Source: Diadophis punctatus similis (Eukaryota > Chordata > Lepidosauria > Squamata > Dipsadidae). From it: a stretch of DNA of 64,000 bases. A program made the position numbers and the translations under genes. The notes under the pieces are model-generated. The model was not told the origin of the DNA, did no database searches, and saw only the letters and a list, made by a program, of their open reading frames with translations. Positions 1-10,403 of this stretch are shown one piece after another. The DNA lies in the NCBI GenBank assembly GCA_023053685.1, contig JALIGW010000002.1:41857720-41921719 (forward strand). The letters are read 5' to 3'. Each line of letters starts with the position of its first letter. Within the stretch, counting starts at the first letter, position 1.

Positions 1-64
1 AATTTAAATGAAAATGTATTGTCCACATTACTAAAGTAATATTCTAGCTGCCAGAATTTTTTTC

Positions 65-97
65 TATTTATTTATTTATTTATTTATTTATTTATTA
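65..97. repeat. (TTTA)n microsatellite
   Basis: About eight uninterrupted TTTA units in AT-rich DNA. No adjoining retroposon is recognisable. Confidence 0.9.
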
Positions 98-447
98 CAA
101 CTAGAATATAATCTACATGCTTTATACTTCATAATTTTTCCTAACATGCTGATAATTAGGATAGCTATCCAATTAAAGTCCAACTATGGATTTTAATGTG
201 CATTTTCCTAACATACACATTAAAATACATACCGGTATACACTTAATATCATTTTAAAATTCGCTGGGTAAAATATGTTTTGTCATTATTTGTCATTATA
301 AATGTTTTGTCATTATTTTTGTCTTAAATGAAAATGCACATTATCTTCTTTTGTTGTATATAGTACATTCATTTTCATATGTTTGTCCCTTTAAAAAAAC
401 AATTTTAATAGGAGAACAACACTAATGTCTTCTAATAATCCAATGGA

Positions 448-513
448 TATGTATGTAATGTATGTATGTATGTATGTATGTATGTATGTATGTATGTATG
501 TATGTATGTATGA
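448..513. repeat. (ATGT)n microsatellite
   Basis: Near-perfect tetranucleotide run. The open frame on the minus strand here, with repeated Tyr-Ile-His-Thr, is a translation of this repeat and not a gene. Confidence 0.9.
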
Positions 514-574
514 GTAGTGGGTTCTAAAACCCTTTACTACCGGTTCACATGTGCGTTCTTGAGTGCACATGACA

Positions 575-797
575 CTTCTAGCACTTAGATTTATATACCA
601 CTTCACAGGGCTTTACAGCCTATCTAAGTGATTTATAGAGTTAGCATATTGCCCCCAACAATCTGGGTCCTCATTTTACCAACCTTGGAAGGATGGAAGG
701 CTGAGTCAACCTTGAGCCACTCAGAATCAATCTCCTGGAGTGAGTAGTGAGTTAGCCTGCAGTACTGCATTCTAACCATTGTACCACCACAGCTCTC
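575..797 (-). mobile_element. Sauria-type SINE, minus strand
   Basis: Read on the minus strand, it opens with a tRNA-like head (gagctgtggtgg...) and continues into the conserved body 'ggttgactcagccttccatc' and 'gttgggggcaatatgct'. It ends in the 'tatataagtctaagtgct' tail seen in four other copies in this window. The tail of Sauria SINEs is known to derive from the BovB LINE, which is also present here and would supply the reverse transcriptase. The copy is diverged, with small indels in the head. Confidence 0.85.
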
Positions 798-879
798 TCA
801 TATACAGATTCACTTTCTTCCAGTTATCACTTCATTTAATCAAGACTGCCAAAATCAATATCTACTTGTTGAGTAAGTA

Positions 880-1320
880 TATGTTTACTATCAGTGATAG
901 TATCTAGCCAAGTTTTATTCTTTTGCCTTCCTATTGATTGCCTTTACCTTTCCAAGAATCAGGGTCCTCTCCAACAACTCTTCTCTTTTCATTTTTACAT
1001 CTGTCTTTAATCTTAACCATCAAAGTAGTATCATCAGCGTATCTGAGATTGTTCAAATTTTATTCTAACAATTTAAATTCCCATTTCAGTTTCTAGCCCA
1101 GCATTTCTCATTATATATTTTACATATGTTAAGGTAAGAGAATAAATCCTTGGCGCATTTATTTTGAACCCTTTAGTTATTCCATTTTCCATTCTCTTTA
1201 TTACTTCCTGGTTATTGCACAAATTCTTCAAAAGGCAGATGAAGTGGTCTAATATACCTATGTTTTTTAAGATATATTTTGTAACTTTCTTAACTTTTTC
1301 AATATCCATTGGATGTTTAC
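880..1320 (-). pseudogene. degenerate BovB/RTE LINE reverse-transcriptase fragment
   Basis: The minus strand encodes broken pieces of an RTE-type reverse transcriptase. One piece reads YIMRNAGLE near 1080-1130. Another carries the catalytic YADDTTLM motif; its YADD codons lie at about 1030-1041 on the minus strand. An upstream piece HFICLLKNL lies near 1220-1250. The order matches BovB ORF2. Several frameshifts and stops separate the pieces, so this is an old dead copy. It is clearly more decayed than the fragment at 47.5 kb. Confidence 0.75.
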
Positions 1321-1540
1321 TATGAAACCTTAGGTGCCTTAGCCTCTACTGAATAGAAAGTTGAAATCCGGATTTCAAAATCTTCCAAATTATTTTATTG
1401 TCCTGCAAGATAAACATTGAAACTTGGATAATTATTGCAAGGCATGACGTAGTACTATTCTTGCTTTGTTTTGTTTTGTGACAATTTTGCTAAAGTTCTA
1501 AAACTGACTGCGTATGCTAGTAAGTATTGTTGTTTGCAGG

Positions 1541-1612
1541 ACTGAGCAGAAAAGTAGAAAGCAATCCAGTGAGAAACACAGTTATTCACCTTCAAAGAAG
1601 ATGTATACGTAC
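1541..1612 (+). other. possible terminal exon (weak, motif-based)
   Basis: A branchpoint-like CTGAC near 1503-1508 lies about 33 nt before 'gttgtttgcag' at 1530-1540. If spliced there, one frame gives a 23-codon Ser/Lys-rich tail ending KKMYTY and a TGA stop. The following ~250 bp look single-copy. I recognise no protein, the pyrimidine tract is weak, and no upstream exon is in view. A longer open frame (1527-1931) overlaps in another phase and runs into an (AT)n tract; I give it no weight. Confidence 0.15.
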
Positions 1613-2039
1613 TGAATCCTGCTTTAAACCTTCTGATTCCAAAATGTGGGAAACCATTAATAATTGCTGCTTGTCATATTTTTTGGACAGCAAGCTATCA
1701 AACATTAAGTGGAACGCTTCTTCTCTCCCACTTCCGAATCTCATCCTCAACCAGCAGAGCTCATTTGTGAGACTTGTGTGCTTTAGATTGATTGATGTAA
1801 TGTGTAGGCTGCCTGACTCCATTAAGACTCTGGATGGTGTGATTATATTTATATATATATATATTAAAAAACAAGTTTATTTCTGCAGAAGACACTACAT
1901 GACTGAGTTCAGTCAACAGAATCTAATCTAAACTGTAGCTTTTTTTGTCTTTGTTTTTGAGTCACTCTCTTTCTCCTTCCATCCCTCTCCTCCCTGTGTG
2001 TATGTTTGTGTATGTTTTTTTTCTTCCATTCAATTGGAT

Positions 2040-2222
2040 CTTATTCTCAGAGACTGCCTGGACAAGATCCTGCAGTTCTCTTGGCTAGATTTTCAGAAGT
2101 GGTTTGCCATTATCTACTTCCTAGGACTGAGAGAAAGTGATTAGCCTAAGGCCACCCAGCTGACTGGGACTAGAACTCACAGTCTCCAGGTTTCTAGCCT
2201 GATGCCTTAACCTCTACACCAC
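2040..2222 (-). mobile_element. tRNA-derived (MIR/CORE-like) SINE, minus strand
   Basis: On the minus strand a tRNA-like head 'gtagaggttaaggcatca' is followed by a B-box-like 'gagttctagtccc'. The body contains the complement of 'gtggtttgccattatctac'. The same kind of head recurs at 53.5 kb. The family name is uncertain, but tRNA derivation is well supported by the box spacing. Confidence 0.6.
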
Positions 2223-2965
2223 TATATATAAAATATAGTAATAAATGTGATTCCCCAAAGGCACTAAGTCATAAAAGTGTTTTTATAATTATTTTATCTT
2301 GAAAAAACATGAGATTTTTAAATAGTAATAATAAACATGAGACAAAAAACACTATAAAACCACAGTTGTGCTTAAACTTTAGAAAGATGCTAAAAATTCC
2401 TAAACAATCTGCAACTTATTACTTTTAAAATAAGATCACCTGCTGTTCTGTTTCTCATGTCACCAGCAAGTAACAGCTTTGATAACAGAAAGGAAGAAAG
2501 GAACTGCAGAGTGATATGCCTCTAGAAAGGAGAGAGATATGGTGGATGGTTACTTTGCATCTGCTAGGAATTTATCCTCAAATTTATCTTGTATTTTCTC
2601 AGGACACTGAGGCACGTTGATCTGAATAGTTGCCAGGCTGGAATTTAAATGAAGGGAAACAGATGCTGTAATCTCAGGTATGCTACTGATGAGGTTGTCC
2701 TTATCATGAGGGCCGAGAAATCACTTTGCTAGCTAGTAATAAGTGTGTGAGAAGTTAGTTTGGACAACGACATCACATGAATTCAAAGGAGACAACAGAG
2801 AAGAGAAAACTTTTAAAAAGTCACATTCCCAGGAAAAAAAAAGCTTCTAAAAAATCAACCAAGCAAGGGAGCTGTCTAATTGTATTTCATTTGAATTACC
2901 ATTTTCATGTGAACTCCATATAAAATATTTGAGAATTTTTTTAAAAAAAAAATATCTTGCTTGAT

Positions 2966-2983
2966 ATACATACATACATACAC

Positions 2984-3043
<60 letters not shown>

Positions 3044-3077
3044 TTTGTTCTGTCGAGTCTATATATAATATAGACTC

Positions 3078-3166
<89 letters not shown>
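2966..3166. repeat. compound (TACA)n-(TA)n-(TG)n-hairpin-(AT)n microsatellite
   Basis: Four simple repeats lie in series: TACA units at 2966-2983, TA at 2984-2996, TG at about 2997-3040, and a perfect AT run at 3080-3166. A 25-bp perfect hairpin with 11-bp stems (3054-3078) separates the TG and AT runs. The open frames across it (Cys-Val or Ile-Tyr repeats) are artefacts. Confidence 0.95.
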
Positions 3167-3167
<1 letters not shown>

Positions 3168-3168
<1 letters not shown>

Positions 3169-3246
3169 ATGAGAGCAAAATAGCTCAAAATAGATCTATA
3201 ATAGTCTCCCTTCATTTTCATTTATCAGAAAAAAAAAGTTACACAT
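3168..3246 (+). repeat. third, partial copy of the SINE tail in 3283-3910
   Basis: The sequence from 'gatgagagcaaaatagctc' through 'cattttcatttatcag' matches the 3' portion of both arms of the inverted pair just downstream. It is in the same orientation as the first arm and lacks the tRNA-like head. It starts exactly where the (AT)n run ends. Confidence 0.8.
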
Positions 3247-3282
3247 ACAGACAAAATAGTTTGTTGCTATAAAAAAAACAAC

Positions 3283-3593
3283 AACTGCCTGGATAGTCCC
3301 TGGAGGGGCCAAAAGGCAAAAGGAAGCTGTGATGTTTACTCCCATATTTGGGCACACCAGGAAGATTCGACAGGAAAAAAAACATATATAACCCTTTCCT
3401 GGTGAAGAGCTGATAAGGGAAGAGAGCTGTGGCCTAGAGGTTAAGCTGCTGACTTACAGGCAGGCGGCCCAGGTTCAAATCACAGTAAGGGTATGGCTAT
3501 CTGATGAGAGCAAAATAGCTCGAAAGAGATCTATAATAACTTCCCTTCATTTTCATTTATCAGCAAAAAAAGTTACACACACACACACACATA
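3283..3593 (+). mobile_element. tRNA-headed SINE unit, arm 1 of an inverted pair
   Basis: A ~310-bp unit. About 145 bp in lies a tRNA-like head, with an A-box-like TGGCCTAGAGG at 3430-3440 and a B-box GGTTCAAATCA at 3472-3482. A body containing 'gggtatggctatctgatgag' follows, and the unit ends in an (AC)n tail. Its full length is repeated in inverse orientation at 3594-3910. The box pair suggests RNA polymerase III origin. The 145 bp before the head are shared by both arms, so either the family has an unusual leader or a longer segment was duplicated. Confidence 0.7.
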
Positions 3594-3910
3594 CGTGTGT
3601 GCGTGCGTGTGTGTGTGTAGCATTTTTTGCTGATAAATGAAAATAAAGGGAGACTATTATAGATCTATTTCGAGCTATTTAGCTCTCGTCAGATAGCCAT
3701 ACCCTTACTGGGATTTGAACCTGGGCCACTTGCCTTGTAAGGCAGCAGCTTAGCCACTAGGCCACAGGCTCTCTTCCCTTATCAGCTCTTCACCAGGAAA
3801 GGGTTATATATGTTTTTCTGTCATATTATCCTGGTGTACCCAGATATGGGAGAAAGCATCACAGCTTTCATTTTGCCTTTCGGCCCCTCTCTGGGACCAT
3901 CCAGGCAGTT
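3594..3910 (-). mobile_element. tRNA-headed SINE unit, arm 2 (inverted)
   Basis: Inverse copy of 3283-3593, meeting it tail to tail at an (AC)n/(GT)n centre. On the minus strand it keeps the A-box-like TGGCCTAGTGG (3754-3764) and a canonical B-box GGTTCAAATCC (3711-3721). The two arms differ by scattered substitutions and a few 1-3-bp indels and stay alignable to the end. Confidence 0.7.
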
Positions 3911-3991
3911 TCTATAGCCGACACACTATATAATCCCTCCCCTGAGCTAGGAAAGTTCTTGCTTGAACTGAGAACAGATTATTACTATTGT

Positions 3992-4132
3992 CCATAGACC
4001 AGAGGTGGGCAACTATGGCCTCTTTATGACTTGTGGACTTCAATTCCCAGAGTTCCTGAGCCAGCAAGGAATTCTGGGAGTTGAAGTCCACAAGTAATAA
4101 AAGGGCCATAGTTCCCTACCCCTGCCATAGAC
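3992..4132. mobile_element. palindromic hAT MITE with TSD CCATAGAC
   Basis: The element is 4000-4124 (125 bp). The duplications CCATAGAC lie at 3992-3999 and 4125-4132. Its ends, cagaggtgggcaactatggcc on the left (4000-4020) and the complement of ggccatagttccctacccctg on the right, pair with three mismatches. The interior is a near-palindrome around 'ttcaattcccagagttc' and 'gaattctgggagttgaag'. It has no coding capacity, so an autonomous hAT transposase must have acted in trans. Confidence 0.92.
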
Positions 4133-5115
4133 AATAATGGGGCAGAAGAAACAAAAGTCTTGCCCACTAAGGCAAATTTATGTATGGATGTTACCCAAGG
4201 GGCAGCCAAAAGAAACTTTTGACATCATAAAAAGTAGCACATTTATGTTTAGATAAATGTATGTGGACAGATGAACAAAACCTGGTTTAATAAATTAGTC
4301 TTTAAAGGGTGAAATACCTTTGTTCCCATGTAAACGTAAGGAACAGTTTTATCAACAATTAAAACTTTTATTTTGGGCATATGTCATGTGTTTGTGGGGT
4401 GGAGAGAGAGAGAAGCAAATAGTGAACATGTTACTGTATAAAAATCTGGGGACGAAAAGCGCAGCAAGTGAGAAAGTAGATAACTGTTTCCCTGTTTTAA
4501 AACCATCATTTTAGCTTTATATCAAAGATGCCAGTCATAATATAGCCTGGTACCTTGACAACATAACAAACTGTTACCTACAAATAAACACAGCTGGAGA
4601 ATTTGCATGCAGTCAGACTGCACACATAAGATACATAGTTTGTTGCTATAAAGTCTGACACGGAACTGTCTAGTTAAAATGGAAAATACCAGGCATTTCC
4701 ATAGTGTCCATCACTGATGAAACATGAAATTTTTGAAATGCCGTATTTAAAATGTGGCATAGGAAAAATGAAATAGTAGAAGCTTGAGGTATAAATAGGG
4801 AAAATAAATCACTTGCAATAGGCAAACCAATTTTCATCCATTGAAAGTAAATGTGGAGAGATTTGAAACTGAAACACAGGAAGTACACTGAACAAAGTTA
4901 AAATAGACAAATATATATCATCAGGAGTAGCAAAGGATAGAATTTAGATGATATTAAAATAAACTGAATAGATTAAAGGGTAGCTGGCCCATTATGTAGA
5001 GAAAATATGCTGGAATTGGTAGATTTCTTAATGGATGTTAAGAATATTACTGCAAGACTGTGAATAGAATTTAAATACGACTTAATTTATATCATCATTT
5101 AAAGTATAATGATGG

Positions 5116-5332
5116 GTCTGGATCAGTGGTGAAATCCATTTTTTTTTACTACCGGTTCTGTGGGCGTGGCTTGGTGAGCGTGGCAGGGGAAGGATACTGC
5201 AAAATCTCCATTCCCACCCACTCTGGGGCCAGCCAGAGGTGGTATTTGCCGATTCTCTGAACTACTCAAAATTTCCACTACCAGTTCTTCAGAACCTGTC
5301 AGAACCTGCTGGATTTCACCCCTGGTCTGGAT
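5116..5332. mobile_element. hAT-type element (CAGTGGTG-end family) with TSD GTCTGGAT
   Basis: The element is 5124-5324 (201 bp). The 8-bp duplication GTCTGGAT lies at 5116-5123 and 5325-5332. The left end CAGTGGTGAAATCC pairs with the right end GGATTTCACCCCTG. The body holds 'actaccggttctgtgggcg', 'gaaggatactgcaaaatctc' and 'gaactactcaaaatttcc'. The same family is expanded at 34060 and has relatives at 30327, 53703 and 63436. Confidence 0.92.
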
Positions 5333-6555
5333 CCAAAGGGCCATGCAAAAATTTCCATGAAAATAGGAGACCAAGGATCACATTCTATTTTATATCCGGG
5401 CATCTCACTTTAGATATGAAATAATGTTTAGATTCTTTTCTTTTAATTTGGTACAAAGAAAGAATCCTTTGAACTATTTCAGAACAAAACATACAATTTA
5501 GTTTATGGCCCTGAAATTTGACATTCCAAAAAAGAAAACCAAGTCAGAAATTTCAGTACTTTTGCTTGGGATGTATTGTAGCAAAAATGATTAATTTTGG
5601 TATCAACGAGACAGGATAATTGTTCCTATTTCTTTCCCTTTCTTAAGTTAAACATAACAGAAGTGACAATTGTACAAAGTGGAAAAGGTTGAATACATCT
5701 ATTTTTATGTGATGAGCTCATTAATCATTTATAGAAAGCATAAATATATCCCCTTTCAATTCAGTTTCCCTCATCTATATACCACTACAATTCTCATTCC
5801 TGTAACCTTTAAGTGGGCAAAACTATTTTTGAACCAAGGTACCTCAAATGGACTAACTTACAGAATGCAACCAAAATCCAGGAAATGAAATTTGGGGAAG
5901 TTGTGGCTTCTTCAGTGCTGCTAGACTGCTTTGCTGGGCAGCTGCTAGTCCAGGAAATAGGACTAGATGAACTAATTCTACTTTATTATAAGGCTGCATC
6001 AATAGAATTCTGCAAACCTAAAGGCACGAACTTCTCGCCACCACTCTTAACAATGTAAGTGTGGATCCTTCCTATGTTTCTGCAATTGTTAAGCCACTAG
6101 GAGGGGGTCCTTCCTCTCTTATTGGATTCTTTCTTAGGCAGAATTTCTTCTACCCTTTGTCCAAGGTTCTTCACAAATTTCATTACATTCTCTGACCCAG
6201 CAGCAGCCCCTTACCTACTTGTTGAGGGGAGGGATGGAGGGAGGAAGGGAAAGGAAAGAAGGAACCCTCACACAACCTTCTCTACCTACCCCACTCCCCT
6301 GTGGGCTTCCCTGACCCACCCTGTCCTCCCATTCATTTTCCTTGACTGATTTAGCACCTTTTGCACATCCCCACAAACCTCTCCCACTTGTGCCCTAGCA
6401 TGCATTCCACAACATGCCCTGCAGTTCTCATAAACTGCCATGACCCCCCTCACCTCAACCTGCACCACTTCTCCATGCACCCCATGCACCCTATTCAAAC
6501 TGCAGAGCACCTCTTGTGCAACCCATGCATCCTTCCCTGCACCCGGGACCCAGGG
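5333..6555. other. no gene recognised; mostly unclassified sequence
   Basis: AT-rich DNA to about 5880, then a more GC-balanced stretch (5880-6555) leading into the retroposon tail at 6556. Open frames of 60-140 codons here lack recognisable domains, and one on the minus strand is the neighbouring (TAAA)n translated. The 5880-6555 segment may be the body of the retroposon whose tail follows, but I cannot name it. Confidence 0.5.
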
Positions 6556-6578
6556 AGTAGGGCGGCATATAAGAATCC

Positions 6579-6645
<67 letters not shown>

Positions 6646-6647
6646 AT
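6556..6647 (+). repeat. retroposon 3' tail running into (TAAA)n
   Basis: The motif 'agggcggcatataagaatcc' (6557-6576) is followed directly by about 17 perfect TAAA units. The same GGGYGGC-ATA motif next to A/T-rich simple repeats recurs at 10.4, 11.65, 36.99, 49.35 and 62.4 kb. This suggests one retroposon family whose tail seeds microsatellites. Confidence 0.75.
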
Positions 6648-6826
6648 CTGCATACTGTCCTTGATTCCTTAACACCCCCAGGAACCTCTTCACTCCTTCC
6701 CCTCCTTCAGGAGCCACTTACTGTATCTTATAGCTGACTTTCCCACAGGCTTTCCCACTTTCTCCTTGCAAGCTTCCTACAAGCAAAGTGAATTGAGAAG
6801 CCAAAGAAATGGAGGGAGGGAGGATA

Positions 6827-6891
6827 GGAAGGAAGGAAGGAAGGAAGGAAGGAAGGAAGGAAGGAAGGAAGGAAGGAAGGAAGGAAGGAAG
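6827..6891. repeat. (GGAA)n microsatellite
   Basis: About 16 perfect GGAA units. Open frames with Lys-Glu-Gly-Arg or Leu-Pro-Ser-Phe repeats on either strand are its translations. Confidence 0.95.
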
Positions 6892-6995
6892 ATTTATTCT
6901 TCCCGCACTTCCTACAAGGAAACTTAATGGGGAAGTGGTTAAGACATTGAAAATTGTTCCCTCTGTGACTGCTTTTTTGCCCACTCATGGTTATT

Positions 6996-7017
6996 CTGTT
7001 TCTCTTTTTAGGTAAGA
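6996..7017 (+). promoter_or_regulatory. candidate recursive (zero-length exon) splice site
   Basis: A long pyrimidine tract ending 'tctctttttag' is followed immediately by GTAAGA, so an acceptor AG (7010-7011) abuts a donor GT (7012). This is the layout of recursive splice sites known in long vertebrate introns. It is motif evidence only. Confidence 0.25.
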
Positions 7018-7052
7018 AAATACTTCTGAAAGGAATAGTGTGGCACAGGTTA

Positions 7053-7296
7053 CCTAATAGCAATAGCACTTTACTTATATACCGCTTCATAGTGCTTTAC
7101 AGCACTCTCTAAGCGGTTTACAGAGTTCAGCATATTGCCCCCAACAATCTGGGTCCTCATTTTACCCACCTCGGAAGGATGGAAGGCTGAGTCAACCTTG
7201 AGCCTAGTGAGATTTGAACAGCTGAACTGCTGAACTAGCAATCAGCTGAAGGTCGCAATGCTGCTTTTAACCACTGCGCTATCTCAGCTCCTAATA
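7053..7296 (-). mobile_element. Sauria-type SINE, minus strand, with 7-bp TSD
   Basis: The body 7060-7289 carries the diagnostic 'caatatgctgaactctgtaa' (minus strand) and the 'agtgctattgctatt' tail. The flanks CCTAATA at 7053-7059 and 7290-7296 look like the target-site duplication left by target-primed reverse transcription. The head is intact enough to show 'gagctgagatagcgcagtgg'. Confidence 0.9.
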
Positions 7297-7439
7297 ATCA
7301 TTAAAAGTGTTAGATTCCAAACCATAAAATAAATGACTGCTACTACTGAAATTTTTTTAGCATCTGTGAGTGTAGTAATACTTATACTGTGTCACTACTA
7401 TGGAGAGAATGATAATATTGAGGAAAAATTGTCTATAAA

Positions 7440-7975
7440 TACTTTATTTTTTAAAATGTAATTAATAATCTTTATTCAGTTTTTAAATGTTAAAAAACAT
7501 ACATAATAACACATGACATCAAAGAGAAAAAAGAAAAGAAAAGAAAAAAGAAAAAGGAGGGAAAAGGGGGAAAAAGGAAAAAGAAAATACAAACACTAAT
7601 ACACAAAAAACAGCATTTCATTTTAACAGCTATACCTTTGTGTAACTGAATCCAGTTTTGCAATCAATCTTGCTACATTGGTTACTTTTAACCTTTATCC
7701 CTTTTACTATTGACTTCAAACTAACCCAAAACGTATTTATACATATTTACATTATTTTTCATATTTATATTCTCAGATTATGCGCATCAATAATAATCAT
7801 TTTTATTGTTATGAAGAAGATGGTAAGGAAAGATTTCTCGGATCAAGTCTTCTGTATCCATAGTTTTAAATTATCATTTGATTGTAACCAGGAATACCAT
7901 TTTGTCCACGTTTTATAGAATTCAGAGTCTTCTTTTTGATGAATCTCCATCGTTAACTTGCTCTATAAATACTTT
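7440..7975 (-). mobile_element. L1 LINE 3' end (ORF2 C-terminus plus 3' UTR), minus strand
   Basis: On the minus strand the sequence from 7975 encodes a typical L1 ORF2 C-terminal end, with WYSWLQSN near 7885-7915. It then runs into a long, purine/pyrimidine-biased 3' UTR ending in a T-rich/A-rich tail near 7450. It is 5' truncated, as most L1 insertions are. I see no ORF1 or reverse-transcriptase core. Confidence 0.6.
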
Positions 7976-9580
7976 AAAGATGCAAAAGGCTTAAATATGT
8001 AATGACTTAACAGCAACTTTAATTATTCTACTTGTCTCTTCAGATGAGTAAGAAAGACCAATCAGACTCTTATGTCATCAAACCAAAAGTGATAGGAATA
8101 CCAAAGGCCATGTGTGTTTCATCTTTCACTTTTCCCTAGAGCAAATGAACAAAATGAACTTTTGCGCTATTTTTTCTTTAGTTTAGCATGAAAGCCTTTA
8201 TGCTGAAATTGAGTCTAAAGGAACCAACAGTTTTTAATGTAAGGTTCTCCCCTCGAGGAGCAGGCTCTAATTTTTCATTTTTCTGAAGATAAAAATATTA
8301 CTCTCTTAACATGAAAGTTCTATCTTTTTCTGTTGCTGAGGGGTAAAAAAAAAATAGCAAAACCTCTTTAATATAGACCAATTCATCAAAATGATTCTTT
8401 CTAGCTCTAGGTTATTTCGCATTGAAATTCCCTTTGGTTCAGCTGAGTTTTTAAATTAGGGTTTCATACATCTATGGAGCACAAATTATTTAGCTAACTA
8501 TTATCTTTCATTTATATTCATTATGTGTAATATGACTTTATCATTGCTCAGCATTATTGTCTCATAAAGATATTGCTAGAGATGCGGCAATAAAAGTCTT
8601 TCATTTTGAAAGCCACAACTTTGCTTTTCCTAATCAGATAAAGAGGCAAAGCATCAGGGTAAATAAATTGTATATATTTATCTAAGCATTGTAGCAGTTT
8701 GAACCATTATTCCACTGCTTTAACAAAACTATTTTTCCCTTTTAATCTGGATGGTGCACTTATAACAAAGCTTATGGTATGGCTATCTGATACATTTGAT
8801 GGCAGAAAAATATTAGGACAAAACAGAGTGACCCAGTAGCATGCAAGATACATAAATCTATTTCTTGTACAATTTTGAGCATAAATTGAAGCATTCGTAT
8901 AATTGTTTGATTTTACCATTTCTAAACCACCCTAATCTGGCTGATTTGCTAACTGTATCCAGAGGCCCCATACATAAGCATAAAATAGATCCATTTTATC
9001 TCTGTAACCCTGATAGAAAATTCTGGAGCAGGGAAGCAAAGGAAATTTATCTTTTCATGAAAAGAAATAGTATTTCAAGATAGAACCCGGTTGTGCAGGG
9101 CTTTAGATTCGAAGGCAAATTTCAAATTGTATTCCAATTATTTCATGTTTTAAGAGTTTGATTGGCATTTCTTACACATCTGAAAGGACAAATTAGAATA
9201 ACTAAAAGTATTGCTTGTCTTTACATACATCAGTCACTTGTATGCTTACAATGTCTTTAATAAATTATTGATTTTTACTTATTTATTAAATTGTTGTAAA
9301 AGTTACACTGTATATCATATTTATTTTGATGCTCTGATATTTGTACAAAGCTGATAAACATTATTAATGCTCTAATGTTTAACTAGTTTAACCCAGTGAA
9401 TATTCAATAAAAGAAAGAACTATTATCAATCTTAATTATGGTTTAAAATATCAGTGTTAATATAATAGTATTTGGTTTCTTTATTCAAAATTGAGCATAC
9501 CTTTTATAAAACCACTACAGGCTGTATCATATATTAATAAATGTTTCAGCCTTAGGTAAATTACTATTATTTATATCTGT
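7976..9580. other. apparently single-copy AT-rich DNA
   Basis: I recognise no repeat family, coding domain or RNA gene here. The short open frames fall below what chance allows in AT-rich DNA. Confidence 0.5.
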
Positions 9581-10265
9581 TGTAAGGAATATCCTTCTGG
9601 GTTCGGTTCCAAGTGGGGAAAAAGACACTGGAAGCATGGTGACTGTTTGGAAAGATGGTTTTAATGGTGGACAGCAGGACCACTGTTCCCTCTAAGCTGC
9701 GCGGACACGTGGCTGCGCAGATAACAAGAGAATGCCGTGCAGAAGTTTCTAACTGCCGCATGCCGTTTTCTGTTGTTACGGGGAACATTGAGCAGGACCA
9801 CATGTTCTGAGGTCCTGGGGAAAGGGGGATCACATGCCTCAAAGATGTTGAAGAAGAAGACAAGAAGGGCTGAGATGCTGAGAGTGCCTGAGTTTTATAC
9901 CCTCTGTTGGGCCCCACCTTAAGAGTTTCCTGTTCCTGTGTAAGAAGTGTATCACATTGGCTGTCAGACTCCCAGGGGGCGGCTAACTCTGTAGGCTTTG
10001 TCTGAGTCCCAGGCTAGTTTGTGTGCTGGCTGATGCAATCTTCCCAGGTGCCATGTGGTGAGTTATTGTTTGCTAGATGGGTCTGCCTGAAGGGGGTAGA
10101 TCTTTGTTATGTAGAATAGACTGGCCCAGGCTATTAACAAAGGTGGAGGGAATGAGTGAGCTGGGCCCATTCCTTGATGGCACATTGACAAAGGTGGGGG
10201 CTACTGCCTAAAACATGTTTCTCCATTTCTTAGCCAGGGAAATATAATATTCTGCATTTTTAACA
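9581..10265 (-). mobile_element. probable solo LTR of an endogenous retrovirus-like element
   Basis: The block is more GC-rich than its flanks and, on the minus strand, begins TGTTAAAAATGCAG and ends CCTTACA, giving TG...CA termini. On that strand a TATA-like GGTATAAAACTC lies near 9892-9903 and an ATTAAA signal near 9660, in the order expected for U3-R-U5. I could not find a matching short target duplication at these limits, so the edges are tentative. No gag, pol or env is attached. A 110-bp hAT-like element (9681-9790) is nested inside. Confidence 0.5.
9673..9798. mobile_element. 110-bp hAT-like MITE with TSD AGCAGGAC
   Basis: The element 9681-9790 is flanked by AGCAGGAC at 9673-9680 and 9791-9798. 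The ends CACTGTTCCC and GGGAACATTG pair with one mismatch. It interrupts the LTR-like block, so it is younger than that insertion. It is non-coding. Confidence 0.8.
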
Positions 10266-10403
10266 TTTCCTAAAATATTTTATTCCTCTAGGAGGTGGGT
10301 AGGTGCTAACTTCCTACATATCACTAGTCTATAGTGACTTAATGTTGTTTATACATATTGAAAAAGGAAAGAGAAAATAAACAAAGCAAGTTTGACAACA
10401 ATT

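Noticed and set aside
2847..3221. Open frames with Ile-Tyr and Thr-His repeats on both strands
   Set aside because: They are translations of the (TG)n and (AT)n microsatellites. No start context or domain is present.
3430..3500. tRNA gene suggested by A- and B-box-like motifs
   Set aside because: There is no cloverleaf-consistent anticodon or acceptor pairing, and the segment is part of a repeated SINE unit.
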